Positions 26,766-33,688 of a stretch of 64,000 bases of DNA are shown in pieces. The position numbers and the translations under genes are program-made. The DNA lies in the NCBI GenBank assembly GCA_020622165.1, contig JACNMN010000003.1, positions 62,001 through 126,000 on the forward strand. The letters run 5' to 3'. Origin of the DNA: Boseongicola sp. H5 (GTDB lineage: Bacteria > Pseudomonadota > Alphaproteobacteria > Rhodobacterales > Rhodobacteraceae). Within the stretch, counting starts at the first letter, position 1. The number at the start of each line of letters is the position of its first letter. The notes below the pieces were generated by a model. It saw only the letters and a list, made by a program, of their open reading frames with translations. It did no database searches and was not told the DNA's origin.

Positions 26766-27338
26766 ATGACGGCAGTAAACACCGCAGGGCTTGAGACCAA
26801 GTTCTGCCAGTTCGATGACGCGCTTGTTGTCACCGAGGGGCGGGTGATCGAGGGGTATGCGAGCCTGTTCGGCGCCTGCGACCAGGGCGGAGACGTGGTG
26901 CAGCCCGGCGCCTATGGGCGCAGCCTGAAAGCGCTGCAGACCGCGGGCCGCAACGTGAAGATGCTTTGGCAGCATGACCCGGCGCAGCCCATCGGGATCT
27001 GGGACGAGGTTCGCGAGGATCGCAAGGGGCTTTGGGTCAAGGGGCGCCTTCTGGACAGTATCGAAAAGGGCCGCGAGGCTGCTGCGCTGATCGAGGCGGG
27101 CGCGATCGACGGATTGAGCATCGGGTATCGCACGGTGCGGGCCCACAAGGACGATCAGGGGCGCAGGCTTCTGTCGGAGGTGGAGCTTTGGGAGGTCTCT
27201 CTTGTGACTTTCCCGATGCTGCCACAGGCACGGGTGGATGCCCAGGAGGCCGCGCAGGCCAAGGGCGACATCCTGCATGAACTGGCGACGGTGTTTCAGG
27301 ACGCCCGCCGTAAACTGGCGGCGCGCGAGCCCCGCTGA
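26766..27338 (+). CDS. GTA prohead protease (g4)
   Basis: HK97-type prohead maturation protease of 190 residues that trims the capsid protein's N-terminal scaffold region. EGYASLFGACDQGGDVVQPGAYGRSL, the His motif VKMLWQHDPAQPIGIWDEV and the Ser motif AIDGLSIGYRTVRA provide the catalytic His and Ser of this family. The C-terminal helix (EAAQAKGDILHELATVFQDARRK) fits the pattern. It directly precedes the major capsid gene, as in HK97 and RcGTA. Confidence 0.94.
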   Translation: MTAVNTAGLETKFCQFDDALVVTEGRVIEGYASLFGACDQGGDVVQPGAYGRSLKALQTAGRNVKMLWQHDPAQPIGIWDEVREDRKGLWVKGRLLDSIEKGREAAALIEAGAIDGLSIGYRTVRAHKDDQGRRLLSEVELWEVSLVTFPMLPQARVDAQEAAQAKGDILHELATVFQDARRKLAAREPR

Positions 27339-27366
27339 TCTCATCTTAAACAATCAGGATGATGTG

Positions 27367-28569
27367 ATGACCGAGACTGAGACCAAGTCCGGGGCTGGAG
27401 GTGGTGTGTCTGCCGACCGGGGCCCCGCGGCTGAAGTAAAGAGCGCCCTTGACGGGTTTCTGAGCGAATTCAGCCAGTTCCAAGACGATATGACCGCAAA
27501 GCTTCAAAAACAGGAAGAGCGTATTGCCATGCTGAACACCAAGACCATGACCCACCGCCGCCCCGTGTTGTCGGCGGCAATCGACGAGGGTGCGCCGCAC
27601 AAGAAGGCGCTCTCCACCTATCTGCGTTGCGGCGACGATGATGCGCTGCGCGGATTGGAGATCGAACAGAAGGGGCTGAACGTGGCGGTGAACGCCGAGG
27701 GTGGTTTCCTTGTGGATCCGCAGACGGCGGAGCAGATCCAGGGCGTCCTGCGGTCGTCCTCTTCGCTGCGTTCGGTGGCCAATGTGGTCAATGTGGAGGC
27801 GACCTCGTTCGACGTGCTTGTCGATCACACCGATGTCGGCGCCGGCTGGGCGACGGAATCCGGACCGCAGGCCGAGACCGATACGCCGCAGATCGAACGG
27901 ATCTCGATCCCGCTTCACGAGCTTTCGGCGCTTCCCAAGGCGTCTCAGCGCCTGCTGGACGACAGTGCCTTCGACATCGAGGGCTGGCTGGCGGACCGGA
28001 TTGCGGACAAGTTCAGCCGCGCCGAGGCGATGGCGTTCATCTCGGGCGATGGTACGGACAAGCCGACCGGCTTTCTGACGCATCCGACCATCGACAACGC
28101 CGCCTGGACCTGGGGCAACCTGGGCTATGTCTTCACCGGCACCGATGGCGATTTCGACGCCACAAACCCGGCGGATGCGGTCGTTGATCTGGTGTATTCT
28201 CTGGGCGCCAGGTACCGCGCCAACGCGAATTTCGTGATGAACTCGAAAACCGCAGGAGCTGTGCGGAAGATGAAGGACGCCGACGGCCGATTCCTGTGGT
28301 CCGACGGGCTGGCGGCGGGCGAGCCGGCGCGCCTGATGGGGTATCCGGTTCTGATCGCCGAGGACATGCCCGATATCGGCTCCAACGCGATGGCGATCGC
28401 CTTTGGTGACTTCAACGCCGGGTACACGATCGCGGAGCGTCCCGATCTGCGGGTTCTGCGCGATCCGTTCAGCGCCAAGCCGCATGTCCTGTTCTATGCC
28501 ACCAAGCGCGTGGGCGGCGATGTCAGCGACTTTGCGGCGATCAAGCTGCTGAAATTCGGCACGCTCTAA
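27367..28569 (+). CDS. GTA major capsid protein (g5)
   Basis: HK97-fold capsid protein that builds the small GTA head. The 400-residue precursor has an N-terminal delta/scaffold region (about 1-100) containing the coiled-coil FLSEFSQFQDDMTAKLQKQEERIAML, presumably removed by the g4 protease, then the core starting near LNVAVNAEGGFLVDPQTAEQIQ. SLRSVANVVNVEATSFDVLV (E-loop region), RLLDDSAFDIEGWLADRIADKFSRAEAMAFISGDGTDKPTGFL and FGDFNAGYTIAERPDLRVLRDPFSAKPHVLFYATKRVGG are classic. A large hairpin follows the stop. Confidence 0.96.
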   Translation: MTETETKSGAGGGVSADRGPAAEVKSALDGFLSEFSQFQDDMTAKLQKQEERIAMLNTKTMTHRRPVLSAAIDEGAPHKKALSTYLRCGDDDALRGLEIEQKGLNVAVNAEGGFLVDPQTAEQIQGVLRSSSSLRSVANVVNVEATSFDVLVDHTDVGAGWATESGPQAETDTPQIERISIPLHELSALPKASQRLLDDSAFDIEGWLADRIADKFSRAEAMAFISGDGTDKPTGFLTHPTIDNAAWTWGNLGYVFTGTDGDFDATNPADAVVDLVYSLGARYRANANFVMNSKTAGAVRKMKDADGRFLWSDGLAAGEPARLMGYPVLIAEDMPDIGSNAMAIAFGDFNAGYTIAERPDLRVLRDPFSAKPHVLFYATKRVGGDVSDFAAIKLLKFGTL

Positions 28570-28596
28570 AGCCACGGTCGCGCGAGACCAGAAGAT

Positions 28597-28625
28597 CCCG
28601 CCCGGGTGATTTCCATCCGGGCGGG
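28597..28625 (+). other. Stable hairpin after the capsid gene
   Basis: A perfect 9-bp stem CCCGCCCGG / CCGGGCGGG extended by further pairs, closing about 28 bases after the capsid stop. No T run follows, so it is not a simple terminator. It may protect the 3' end of capsid mRNA or cause partial termination, raising capsid over connector expression. That is inference. Confidence 0.6.
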
Positions 28626-28743
28626 CAGGGGCGGCCGGCCCAGAGATATTTGCGTTGTCCAGCAGTGTGTGTCCTTCCGCCCGAGCGGCGCGAAGGGCCG
28701 GTCGCCCTATCCAATGAGGTAGGTATTTCCCGGAGAAAACAAC

Positions 28744-29331
28744 ATGATGATGGTCGAATTGACCTCGGTCTCAAGTGCTGCGTTGCCAGTGGCGGAACTG
28801 ACCGATCATTTGCGGCTGGCCACCGGGTTCGCCGATGACGGCAGCCAGGACGCACAGCTGGAAAGCTGTTTGCGGGCGGCCCTGTCGTCGATCGAGGCGC
28901 GGATCGGCAAGGCGCTGATGCGGCGCCGCTTTGCATGGCAGCTGAGCAAGTGGCAATCCGACGAGCTGCAATCGCTGCCCTTGGCGCCGGTCGAGAGCAT
29001 CGAGAGCGTCAAGGTGATCTCGCGCTCGGGCGGCGAGACGCTGGTGGATCCGGCGCGCTATGTGCTGCGCGGCGATACCCATCGCCCGGCAATCCTGGCT
29101 GTCGGCGGCACGCTGCCATCGCCGTCGCAGGGCGGGATGATCGAGATCGAGTTTACCGCCGGCTACGGTGTGGACTGGGCCGGCGTGCCCGCTGATCTGC
29201 GGCAGGCGGTTCTGATCCAGGCGGCGGAGTTCTATGGCGGTCAGGCGGATCACGACACCGGGTTGCCCTTTGCGGTGACGGTGCTGATCGAGCCCTATCG
29301 CGCGATCCGGCTTCGCGGGGGTGGGGCATGA
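28744..29331 (+). CDS. GTA head-tail connector (g6, adaptor)
   Basis: Head-tail connector / phiE125 gp8-like protein of 195 residues that binds under the portal. LPVAELTDHLRLATGFADDGSQDAQLESCLRAALSSIEARIGKALMRRRFAWQL is the typical helical N-terminal region, followed by LPLAPVESIESVKVISRSG, AGYGVDWAGVPADLRQAVLIQAAEFYGGQ and PYRAIRLRGGG. GGAGA lies 6 bases ahead of the ATG at 28744. It overlaps g7 in an ATGA junction. In the RcGTA structure this position is the adaptor. Confidence 0.9.
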   Translation: MMMVELTSVSSAALPVAELTDHLRLATGFADDGSQDAQLESCLRAALSSIEARIGKALMRRRFAWQLSKWQSDELQSLPLAPVESIESVKVISRSGGETLVDPARYVLRGDTHRPAILAVGGTLPSPSQGGMIEIEFTAGYGVDWAGVPADLRQAVLIQAAEFYGGQADHDTGLPFAVTVLIEPYRAIRLRGGGA

Positions 29332-29657
29332 GCGCCCGGCCGCATCTGTCGCGCCGTCTGCGTCTGGAGGGGCCGATGCGGGTGCCTGACGGCGCGGGCG
29401 GCTTCACCGAGGTCTGGCAGGCCCTGGGCCATATCTGGGCCGAGGTGGCCGCGCGGACGGGACGGGACGACGCCACGATTTCCCGTCTTGGCCTGCGGAT
29501 CACGGTCAGGGCGGTACCGCAGGGGGCCGCGTCGCGCCCGACCCCGCAGCAGAGATTTGTCGATGGGTCGCGGATCTACCGGATCGAAGCGGTGACCGAG
29601 GCCGACCCGGAGGGCCGGTACCTGACCTGTTATGCCAGCGAGGAGGCGGGGGCATGA
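29328..29657 (+). CDS. GTA head closure protein (g7, stopper)
   Basis: Head-tail joining protein of 109 residues that closes the filled head. PHLSRRLRLEGPMRVPDGAGGFTEVWQALGHIWAEVAARTGRDD and QQRFVDGSRIYRIEAVTEADPEGRYLTCYASEE match the phage head-closure (SPP1 gp16-like) pattern. It overlaps both neighbours by 4 bases, so translation is coupled through g6-g7-g8. The role is assigned from family and from position g7 in RcGTA. Confidence 0.88.
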   Translation: MSARPHLSRRLRLEGPMRVPDGAGGFTEVWQALGHIWAEVAARTGRDDATISRLGLRITVRAVPQGAASRPTPQQRFVDGSRIYRIEAVTEADPEGRYLTCYASEEAGA

Positions 29658-30067
29658 GTTACGGGATGACAGCCGCCCTGCAAACGGCGGTTTATGCCGC
29701 CCTTGCAGGCGATGTGGTGCTGGACGGGCTGGTTGGCGGGGCGATCTACGATGCACTGCCGCCGGGCCCCGTGCCGCCGATTTACGTGAGCCTGGGCCCC
29801 GAACGGGTACGCGACCGGTCGGACAAGACCGGCGACGGCGCGCTGCATGATTTCAGTGTGACCGTGTTCAGCGAGCAGGCCGGTTTTCAGACCGCCAAGG
29901 AGGTCGCGGCCCGTGTGTCCGACATTCTGGATCGGGCGGAGCTGACGCTTGCGCGGGGGCGTCTGAGTGGCCTGCTGTTCACCCGGGCGCGGGCCCGACG
30001 CACGACCGGAGGACGAGAGATAGAGATCTGGTTCCGCGCCCATGTGGATGACGCCGCACCGGTGTGA
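29654..30067 (+). CDS. GTA tail terminator, DUF3168 (g8)
   Basis: DUF3168 protein of 137 residues, the tail terminator that caps the tail tube and joins it to the head. ALQTAVYAALAGDVVLDGLVGGAIYDALPPG, PPIYVSLGPERVRDRSDKTGDGALHDFSVTVFSEQAGFQTAKEVAARVSDIL and GREIEIWFRAHVDD are characteristic. It starts in an ATGA overlap with g7. A 39-base gap then separates it from the tail tube gene, which has its own good ribosome site. Confidence 0.9.
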   Translation: MSYGMTAALQTAVYAALAGDVVLDGLVGGAIYDALPPGPVPPIYVSLGPERVRDRSDKTGDGALHDFSVTVFSEQAGFQTAKEVAARVSDILDRAELTLARGRLSGLLFTRARARRTTGGREIEIWFRAHVDDAAPV

Positions 30068-30106
30068 ACCGCGGGGCCCAAGCCTTTGACTTGATTGGAG
30101 AGAAAT

Positions 30107-30520
30107 ATGACTGCCCAAAACGGTAAGGACCTTCTGGTGAAGGTCGATCTGGATGGCCAAGGTGTGTTCCAGACGCTTGCAGGCCTGCGCGCCACGCGGC
30201 TGAGCTTCAACACCGAAACGGTGGATGTGACCAGCCTGGAATCCACCGGCGGCTGGCGCGAATTGCTGGGTGGCGCGGGTGTGAAATCGGCCGCGCTGTC
30301 AGGCTCGGGCGTGTTTCGCGATGAAGCGACGGATGAGCGCGCGCGGCAGATCTTCTTCGACGGGGAGGTGCCCGAGTTTCAGGTCATCATTCCGGATTTC
30401 GGGACGGTCGAGGGGCCATTCCAGATCACCGCGATCGAGTATTCGGGCAATTACGATGGCGAGGCGACCTACGAGTTGTCGATGGCCTCGGCGGGTGCCT
30501 TGAACTTCACTCCGCTCTGA
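30107..30520 (+). CDS. GTA major tail protein (g9)
   Basis: Tail tube subunit of the TP901-1 major tail family, 137 residues. MTAQNGKDLLVKVDLDGQGVFQTLAGLRATRLSFNTETVDVTS and the closing FQITAIEYSGNYDGEATYELSMASAGALNFTPL are hallmarks. GGAGAG precedes the ATG at 30107 by 5-9 bases; the in-frame start at 30095 lacks such a site. Expected to be among the most abundant tail proteins. Confidence 0.93.
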   Translation: MTAQNGKDLLVKVDLDGQGVFQTLAGLRATRLSFNTETVDVTSLESTGGWRELLGGAGVKSAALSGSGVFRDEATDERARQIFFDGEVPEFQVIIPDFGTVEGPFQITAIEYSGNYDGEATYELSMASAGALNFTPL

Positions 30521-30524
30521 CCGA

Positions 30525-30839
30525 ATGGCGAACCCCCTGAGAGGCGAGGTGGCGCTGGTTCTGAATGGCGAACGCCGGGTCTGCAAACTGACCCTGGGTG
30601 CGCTGGCAGAACTGGAAGCCCGGCTGGAGGCGGAGAGCCTGACGGCCCTTGTCGAACGGTTCGAGGGCGGCCAGTTGCGCGCCCGCGACGTTCTGCTGCT
30701 TGTCCTGGCGGGGTTGCGCGGGGGCGGCTGGACCGGCGATCTGCCCGATCTGGTGCAGGCCGAGATCGAGGGCGGGCCGCTGGAAGCCGCGCGGGTGGCC
30801 GCGCGGATGCTGGCGCTTGCCTTCCAGCCGCCCCGATGA
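30525..30839 (+). CDS. GTA tail assembly chaperone (g10)
   Basis: Protein of 104 residues of the GTA_TAC / gene transfer agent family protein type, equivalent to phage tail assembly chaperones that coat the tape measure before tube growth. MANPLRGEVALVLNGERRVCKLTLGALAELEARLEAESLTALVERF and VLLLVLAGLRGGGWTGDLPDLVQAEIEGGPLEAARVAARMLALAF are visible. It follows the tail tube gene by 4 bases and overlaps g10.1 in an ATGA junction, resembling the G/GT gene pair of lambda-like phages but as separate cistrons. Confidence 0.85.
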   Translation: MANPLRGEVALVLNGERRVCKLTLGALAELEARLEAESLTALVERFEGGQLRARDVLLLVLAGLRGGGWTGDLPDLVQAEIEGGPLEAARVAARMLALAFQPPR

Positions 30840-31051
30840 AGACGGATGCGGGCTTCGACTGGCCCGGGCTGATGCGCGCGGGCCTGCAGGGTCTGGGCCT
30901 GACCCCTGACCAGTTCTGGGCGCTGACACCGGCGGAACTGCTGATGATGCTGGGTGAGGGGCAGGGCCCCGCGCCAATGGGACGGGCGGGGCTTGAGGCC
31001 CTGGCCGCCCGGTTCCCTGACACCACACGCAGCCCGGAGGGCGAGACATGA
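30836..31051 (+). CDS. GTA small tail protein, rcc01693-like (g10.1)
   Basis: Protein of 71 residues: MKTDAGFDWPGLMRAGLQGLGLTPDQFWALTPAELLMMLGEG and ALEAARFPD-like ending. The pattern FWxLTPxEL is typical of the second part of phage tail assembly chaperones (lambda T-like). It lies in the -1 frame relative to g10 and overlaps it by ATGA, and itself overlaps g11 by ATGA. It may act with g10 on the tape measure. No classic slippery heptamer is visible at the junction, so independent re-initiation is more likely than frameshifting. Confidence 0.8.
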   Translation: MKTDAGFDWPGLMRAGLQGLGLTPDQFWALTPAELLMMLGEGQGPAPMGRAGLEALAARFPDTTRSPEGET

Positions 31052-31713
31052 CGACCGAAACGGAAGACGAGTTCGCGAGACTGGAGATCCAGATCGAGCA
31101 GATGGAGCAGGCGCTGGCCGGGGCGTCCACCATGGCCTCCGCCTTTCAGAGCGAGCTGCGCGGCATGCAGGAGACGATGCTTTACACGGGCCGCGAGGTG
31201 CAGGGCATGTCGCGCAGCATCGGCGGTGGCCTCAGACGGGCCTTCGACGGCGTGATCTTTGACGGGATGCGCCTGTCGGATGCGCTGAGAAACGTGGCGC
31301 AGAGCATGGTGGACGCGGCCTACAACACCGCCATGCGGCCGGTGCAGAACGCCCTGGGCGGCGCGCTGAGCAACGGGATCAACAGCCTGGTCAGCGGCAT
31401 TCTGCCGTTTCAGAACGGCGGCGCGTTCAGTGGCGGGCGGGTGATGCCCTTCGCGCGCGGCGGGGTTGTCAGCGGTCCGACGCATTTTCCGATGCGCGGC
31501 GGGCTGGGCCTGATGGGAGAGGCGGGGCCGGAGGCGATCATGCCGCTGAGGCGCGGGGCGGATGGCCGCCTGGGCGTCGCCTCGGCGGGCGGTGCCCCGG
31601 TCAATATCACAATGAATGTCAACACGCCGGATGTGCAGGGGTTCCAGCGCAGCCAGACCCAGATTGCCGCGCAACTGAGCCGGGCGATGGCGCGCGGACA
31701 GCGCAACCGCTGA
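31048..31713 (+). CDS. GTA tail tape measure protein (g11)
   Basis: Short tape measure of 221 residues that sets tail length. A helical N-terminus (EDEFARLEIQIEQMEQALAGASTMASAFQSELRGMQETML) is followed by VIFDGMRLSDALRNVAQSMVDAAYNTAMRPVQNALGGALSNGINSLV and a Gly-rich C-terminal part (GLGLMGEAGPEAIMPLRRGADGRLGV), typical of tape-measure C-termini. It is far shorter than in siphophages, as in R. capsulatus GTA, whose tail is short. The start overlaps g10.1 (ATGA). Confidence 0.9.
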   Translation: MTTETEDEFARLEIQIEQMEQALAGASTMASAFQSELRGMQETMLYTGREVQGMSRSIGGGLRRAFDGVIFDGMRLSDALRNVAQSMVDAAYNTAMRPVQNALGGALSNGINSLVSGILPFQNGGAFSGGRVMPFARGGVVSGPTHFPMRGGLGLMGEAGPEAIMPLRRGADGRLGVASAGGAPVNITMNVNTPDVQGFQRSQTQIAAQLSRAMARGQRNR

Positions 31714-31742
31714 GACACCGCTAAGACAAGGGACGCAACATC

Positions 31743-32375
31743 ATGTCATTTCACGAAGTCCGGTTTCCCGCCAATCTGAGCCTCGGTTCGGTCGGCGGGC
31801 CCGAAAGGCGCACCGAAGTGGTGACGCTGGCCAACGGGTTTGAAGAGCGCAACACGCCCTGGGCCCATTCGCGGCGCCGTTACGACGCGGGCGTGGCCAT
31901 GCGCTCGCTTGACGATATCGAGACCCTGATCGCGTTTTTCGAGGCGCGGCGCGGGCAGCTTCACGGGTTTCGCTGGAAGGATTGGGCGGATTACAAAAGC
32001 TGCGCGCCCTCCAAGGAGCCCGCTTATCGCGACCAACTCATCGCAATGGGCGATGGCTTCACCAGGGTTTTCCAGCTGAACAAGACCTATTCCTCGGGCG
32101 GGGAGAGCTATACCCGCCCGATTTCCAAGCCGGTCGAGGGGTCCGTGCGGATCGGTATCTCGACCGACGAGCTGGTCGATACGGTGCACTACACGGTCGA
32201 TACCACGACCGGGTTGGTCAGTTTCGTCGATGCGCCGGACGACGGCGAGCGGATCACGGCGGGGTTCGAGTATGACGTGCCGGTGCGCTTCGATACGCCG
32301 AGCATCCAGACGTCGGTTGCGAACTTTCAGGCCGGCGAGGCCCCGAGCGTTCCGGTGGTGGAGATCCGGGTATGA
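31743..32375 (+). CDS. GTA distal tail protein, DUF2460 (g12)
   Basis: DUF2460 / TIGR02217 protein of 210 residues, the distal tail ring at the end of the tube. MSFHEVRFPANLSLGSVGGPERRTEVVTLANGFEERNTPWAHSRRRYDAGVAMRSLDDIETLIAFFEARRGQLHGFRWKDWADYKSC is a very clear family start. It ends SVANFQAGEAPSVPVVEIRV. It overlaps g13 in an ATGA junction, beginning the tightly coupled baseplate block g12-g15. Confidence 0.94.
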   Translation: MSFHEVRFPANLSLGSVGGPERRTEVVTLANGFEERNTPWAHSRRRYDAGVAMRSLDDIETLIAFFEARRGQLHGFRWKDWADYKSCAPSKEPAYRDQLIAMGDGFTRVFQLNKTYSSGGESYTRPISKPVEGSVRIGISTDELVDTVHYTVDTTTGLVSFVDAPDDGERITAGFEYDVPVRFDTPSIQTSVANFQAGEAPSVPVVEIRV

Positions 32376-33256
32376 GCGGGGTGGAGGCGCTGGACGCGCA
32401 TCTGGCAGATGGCGCGACGGGGGTTGCACGCTGCTGGAAGCTGACACGGCGGGACGGGGTCTGTTTCGGCTTTACCGATCACGACATGCCGCTGGAGTTC
32501 GACGGCGTGATCTTCAAGGCCGATAGCGGGCTGACCGCGGCAGCGCTGAGCCAGACGACCGGCCTGTCGGTGGACAATACCGAAGCGATGGGTGCGCTGA
32601 GCGATGCCGCGATTACCGAGGCCGATATCGAGGCAGGCCGCTATGACGGCGCGGAGATCGAGGCATGGCTGGTCAAATGGGCGGAGCCCGACGCGCGGGT
32701 TCTGCAGTTTCGCGGCTCCATCGGCGAATTGAGCCGCCAGAATGGCGCGTTTTCGGCCGAGCTGCGCGGTGTGGCGGAGGCGATGAACCAGCCGCGCGGG
32801 CGGATCTACCAGAAACCCTGCGGTGCGATCCTTGGCGACAGCATGTGCCGTTTCGACCTCGCCACCACCGGCTACAGCGAGGAGCGGCCGGTGGAACAGG
32901 TCGAGGAGGCGCGCGTGTTCCGTTTTGCCGGGTTCGACTCGTTCGAACCGCGGTGGTTCGAGAAGGGCCGGTTCGAGGTTTTGAGCGGGGAGGCCGCGGG
33001 CCTTGTGGGTGTGATCAAGAATGACCGCTTTGACGACGGTGTCCGCAGCGTCGAGTTGTGGGAGCCGTTTCGCGCGCCGGTTGCGCCGGGCGATATGATC
33101 CGGCTGGAGGCCGGGTGCGACAAGCGCATGGAGACCTGCCGGCTGAAATTCAACAACCTACTGAATTTCCGCGGTTTTCCGGACATACCGGGAGACGACT
33201 GGCTGATGAGCTATCCCGCCAGGAGCAATGCGCGCGACGGCGGGTCACGCCGATGA
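32372..33256 (+). CDS. GTA baseplate hub protein, DUF2163 (g13)
   Basis: Protein of 294 residues with DUF2163 and its conserved C-terminal phage-BR0599-like part. In the RcGTA structure the counterpart is the hub and holds an iron-sulphur cluster. Candidate ligands are visible here as KPCGAILGDSMCRF and ECGCDKRMETC-like sequence near the C-terminus (AGCDKRMETCRLKFNN). The end NNLLNFRGFPDIPGDDWLMSYP is the family signature. It overlaps g12 and g14 by ATGA. Confidence 0.92.
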   Translation: MSGVEALDAHLADGATGVARCWKLTRRDGVCFGFTDHDMPLEFDGVIFKADSGLTAAALSQTTGLSVDNTEAMGALSDAAITEADIEAGRYDGAEIEAWLVKWAEPDARVLQFRGSIGELSRQNGAFSAELRGVAEAMNQPRGRIYQKPCGAILGDSMCRFDLATTGYSEERPVEQVEEARVFRFAGFDSFEPRWFEKGRFEVLSGEAAGLVGVIKNDRFDDGVRSVELWEPFRAPVAPGDMIRLEAGCDKRMETCRLKFNNLLNFRGFPDIPGDDWLMSYPARSNARDGGSRR

Positions 33257-33684
33257 GCAGGGTCGTGATCGCGGCCCGTGGCTGGCTGGGAACGCCCTAT
33301 CTGCATCAGGCGAGCTGCAAGGGTGCGGGATGCGATTGCCTTGGATTGCTGCGCGGTGTCTGGCGCGAGATCCATGGCGCGGAGCCCGAAGCGGTGCCGC
33401 CCTATTCGCAGGACTGGTCGGAGCCCGAAGGGGTTGAGCGGCTTTGGGCGGCGGCGCTTCGGCATCTGTGCCCCAAACCTCTGACCCAGATCGCGACGGG
33501 CGATGTGCTGTTGTTTCGCATGCGTGAGGGATCTGTCGCAAAGCATCTGGGGCTTCAGGGAGATATCGGCCCTGCGGCAACATTCATCCATGCGTATTCC
33601 GGGCATGGCGTGGTGGAAAGCGCGCTGAGCGCGCCTTGGGCACGGCGCATCGTCGCGCGGTTTGCCTTCCCCGAAAGGACATAA
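33253..33684 (+). CDS. GTA cell-wall peptidase, NlpC/P60 (g14)
   Basis: NlpC/P60-type peptidase of 143 residues carried at the tail tip to help DNA cross the recipient's periplasm. The catalytic Cys29 lies in GAGCDCLGLLRGVW after GWLGTPYLHQASCKG, and the His region is FIHAYSGHGVVES, with DVLLFRMREGSVAKHLGL between. The ATG at 33253 overlaps the g13 stop. Function follows from the family and from RcGTA g14. Confidence 0.93.
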   Translation: MSRVVIAARGWLGTPYLHQASCKGAGCDCLGLLRGVWREIHGAEPEAVPPYSQDWSEPEGVERLWAAALRHLCPKPLTQIATGDVLLFRMREGSVAKHLGLQGDIGPAATFIHAYSGHGVVESALSAPWARRIVARFAFPERT

Positions 33685-33688
33685 AGAC

